Positions 62,436-64,000 of a stretch of 64,000 nt of DNA are shown in pieces. The position numbers were made by a program, and so were the translations under genes. Source of the stretch: Variovorax sp. ZS18.2.2 (lineage in GTDB: Bacteria; Pseudomonadota; Gammaproteobacteria; Burkholderiales; Burkholderiaceae_C); the NCBI RefSeq assembly GCF_024701975.1, contig NZ_JANLNM010000003.1, positions 248,001-312,000 of the forward strand. Direction: 5' to 3'. Numbering within the stretch: the first letter of the stretch is position 1; every line of letters begins with the position of its first letter. A model generated the notes under the pieces. It made no database searches. It saw nothing but the letters and a program-made list of their open reading frames with translations, and was not told the origin of the DNA.

Positions 62436-63563
62436 TTATTTGCAGGCAGCCGAAATAGCTTCCACGATCTCGGTAATCGTCGACTCTTGCAAATAAGGAT
62501 GCATTGGCAAGCTGATGACATGCTGCGCGACTGAGTCACCGATGGGGAGGTCAACGCTGTCATCGCGTACCGCGGGCTGCTTGTTGAGAGGAATAGGGTA
62601 GTGAACGGCCGCAGGTATATTTGCAGCCTTCAGCGCGATTTCCAGGCTGCTTCGATCAGGCACTTGAAGGGTGTATTGAGCAAAAGCGCTTGTGTTGGCC
62701 GGCTCTATATATGGCGTGGTAATTCGACTCGAGCCTTTTCCATCGGAGCGCGTCTCGATTTTTATTGATTTGGCGAAACTGCTTTCGTAAAGGGAGGCAA
62801 CTTCCTGGCGCTGTTCTATCTCTCTATCAAGCAGAGGTAATTTGGCCAAGAGAATTGCTGCTTGTATCGTGTCGAGGCGGCTGTTTACCCCCACCCGGAC
62901 ATGGTGATACCGCCGATCCTGACCGTGCCGGGCAATCTGCCGCATGACCTTGGCCAGTTCGTCATCGTTGGTGAAGATGGCCCCGCCATCGCCGTAGCAG
63001 CCCAAGGGTTTGCTTGGGAAAAAACTCGCACAGGCAATGGTGCTGAGATTGCAGCTCTTGCGGCCTTTGTAAGTGGCCCCGAAGCTCTGCGCGGCATCTT
63101 CGATGACGGTAATTCCGTGCCGCGCGGCAATCGCATTGATCGCGTCGAAATCCGCACACTGCCCATACAGGCTCACCGGAACAATGGCCTTGGTCCGTGG
63201 AGTGATCGCAGCCTCCAGCAGGGCCGGGTCCAGGTTGTAGGTACGCGCATCGATATCCACGTACACCGGCTTGGCGCCCAGCAGCGCCACGGTCTCGGCA
63301 GTGGCGATGTACGTAAAGCCCGGCGTAATGACTTCATCTCCCGGCCCGATGCCAAGCGCCATCTGCGCGATCTGCAAGGCATCCGTACCGTTGGCCACAG
63401 TGATGCAATGCTTGGCGCCCGTATAGGCCGCGAGCTTCTCTTCCAGCTCGGCCACTTCAGGCCCGAGGATGTATTGACCGTGCGCCAGCACGCGCTGAAT
63501 CGCCGCGTCGATCTGGTCCTTGATGCGGGCCTGCTGGGTCTTGAGGTCGATGAATTCGATCAT
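62436..63563 (-). CDS. wbpE: DegT/DnrJ/EryC1/StrS aminotransferase WbpE
   Basis: The start is the ATG for [18 protein letters not shown] (63563), giving 375 residues. The PLP-enzyme motifs are [40 protein letters not shown] and [17 protein letters not shown], and the Schiff-base Lys is in [20 protein letters not shown]. WbpE converts UDP-3-keto-GlcNAcA to UDP-GlcNAc(3NH2)A using glutamate. The wbpD gene lies directly upstream with a four-base overlap. Base composition changes inside this gene: the N-terminal two thirds are about 62-63% GC, the C-terminal third about 45-52% (line counts by hand), placing a junction near 62,880. Confidence 0.93.
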   Translation of the reverse strand: MIEFIDLKTQQARIKDQIDAAIQRVLAHGQYILGPEVAELEEKLAAYTGAKHCITVANGTDALQIAQMALGIGPGDEVITPGFTYIATAETVALLGAKPVYVDIDARTYNLDPALLEAAITPRTKAIVPVSLYGQCADFDAINAIAARHGITVIEDAAQSFGATYKGRKSCNLSTIACASFFPSKPLGCYGDGGAIFTNDDELAKVMRQIARHGQDRRYHHVRVGVNSRLDTIQAAILLAKLPLLDREIEQRQEVASLYESSFAKSIKIETRSDGKGSSRITTPYIEPANTSAFAQYTLQVPDRSSLEIALKAANIPAAVHYPIPLNKQPAVRDDSVDLPIGDSVAQHVISLPMHPYLQESTITEIVEAISAACK

Positions 63564-64000
63564 GGCGCCTTGGCTTCCAACTTGGTCACGGCATTGCCGT
63601 CGAGTACGTAGCGCGCGCCGGTGTGCGCGCAAATAGCTTCTGCCGTGCCCTTCAGCGGCAACGCAAGTTGCTCGCCGAATTCGCTCATCCAGCCGATCTG
63701 CCTGGCGGGCACGCCGACCATGAGCGCATAAGCCGGCACGTTCTTGTTGATCACGGCGCCGGCGCCGACGAAGGCATATTCGCCCACGGTGTTGCCGCAG
63801 ACGATGGTGCAGTTGGCGCCCAGCGTCGCGCCCCGCTTCACAAGCGTGCGGCGATATTCGTCCTTGCGTGTGACAGCCGAACGCGGGTTGTAGACATTGG
63901 TGAAGACCATGCTCGGCCCGCAGAACACGTCGTCCTCCAACGTGACCGCGTCGTAGACGCTCACGTTGTTCTGGATCTTGACGTTGTGGCCGATGGTCAC
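63560..64000 (-). CDS. wbpD: WbpD-type UDP-sugar N-acetyltransferase (5' end outside window)
   Basis: The last 146 codons of a left-handed beta-helix acetyltransferase are present; the frame is open to the window edge. [19 protein letters not shown] starts within a hexapeptide repeat, followed by [40 protein letters not shown] and [20 protein letters not shown], which match WbpD of the UDP-GlcNAc(3NAc)A pathway. The C-terminal tail (about 105-146) is a non-repeat extension typical of WbpD. The full protein is usually about 190 residues, so roughly 45 are missing. It acetylates the 3-amino group made by WbpE, encoded just downstream. The preceding wbpA/wbpB genes are presumably beyond the edge. 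Confidence 0.9.
   Translation of the reverse strand: MTIGHNVKIQNNVSVYDAVTLEDDVFCGPSMVFTNVYNPRSAVTRKDEYRRTLVKRGATLGANCTIVCGNTVGEYAFVGAGAVINKNVPAYALMVGVPARQIGWMSEFGEQLALPLKGTAEAICAHTGARYVLDGNAVTKLEAKAP

Noticed and set aside
1..64000. CRISPR arrays, tRNA, rRNA or insertion sequences
   Set aside because: I saw no regularly spaced repeats, no tRNA-like cloverleaf, no rRNA signature and no transposase reading frame.

Overview
The window is a chromosomal stretch of a GC-rich betaproteobacterium. GC-rich codon use, the rnm-EamA-yciO-M50 peptidase-trpS block, urtABCDE, PPK2 beside a PiT transporter and a group-4-capsule style gfc operon together suggest a Comamonadaceae member close to Variovorax. 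This is inferred from gene content; there is no rRNA gene to confirm it. I see no tRNA, rRNA, CRISPR array, insertion sequence or prophage. No gene-free gap exceeds 300 bases. The longest gaps (about 170-205 bases, at 1242-1419, 5750-5920, 17608-17794, 38337-38512, 39307-39492 and 44427-44630) hold only the short sites listed or nothing recognisable.

Region 1 (1-9.5 kb). The end of a DUF938 methyltransferase-like gene and an unknown gene come first. A probable four-gene minus-strand operon follows: dialkylglycine-decarboxylase-like PLP enzyme, orphan amino-acid binding protein, Cache-domain histidine kinase and LuxR-type regulator. It diverges from a LysR gene. Then come a small membrane protein, an MFS transporter and a DedA-rhodanese fusion.

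Region 2 (9.5-20.2 kb). An efflux operon reads on the minus strand as outer membrane factor, membrane fusion protein, RND pump, OmpR-type regulator and sensor kinase. An aldo/keto reductase and a second MFS transporter follow.

Region 3 (20.3-28.7 kb). The urea ABC transporter operon urtABCDE is followed by a MazG-like pyrophosphohydrolase, a PHB-depolymerase-type esterase and a PPK2 polyphosphate kinase. PPK2 diverges from a PiT phosphate transporter. A two-armed G/C-rich palindromic repeat occurs at 17.7 kb and again between urtA and urtB.

Region 4 (28.8-40.2 kb, mostly plus strand). PiT, a ZntB-like metal transporter, the rnm-to-trpS block, a convergent response regulator/histidine kinase pair, a VOC protein, a small membrane protein and a response regulator whose receiver lacks the phospho-acceptor Asp and the conserved Lys.

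Region 5 (40.3-64 kb). A surface-polysaccharide locus. On the plus strand are gfcA, gfcB and a fused gfcC-gfcD. Convergent to them is a long minus-strand operon running from wbpD (cut by the window edge) through wbpE, wzx, hisH, hisF, wbpG, wzy, a GT4, an unknown secreted protein, wbpI, a second GT4, a wbpK-like reductase, a PglC-type initiating transferase, a PglD-like acyltransferase, a VanZ-like protein, wzb and wzc to a wbpM/capD-type dehydratase. Gene order closely resembles the Pseudomonas aeruginosa O5 O-antigen cluster. The enzymes present would make a di-N-acetylated, probably amidated mannuronic acid nucleotide and a 6-deoxy-HexNAc initiating sugar, polymerised by a Wzx/Wzy route under Wzc/Wzb control. 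The middle (about 51-62.9 kb) is clearly AT-richer than its flanks, as expected of a transferred serotype-like core. No Wza export pore gene lies in the window.
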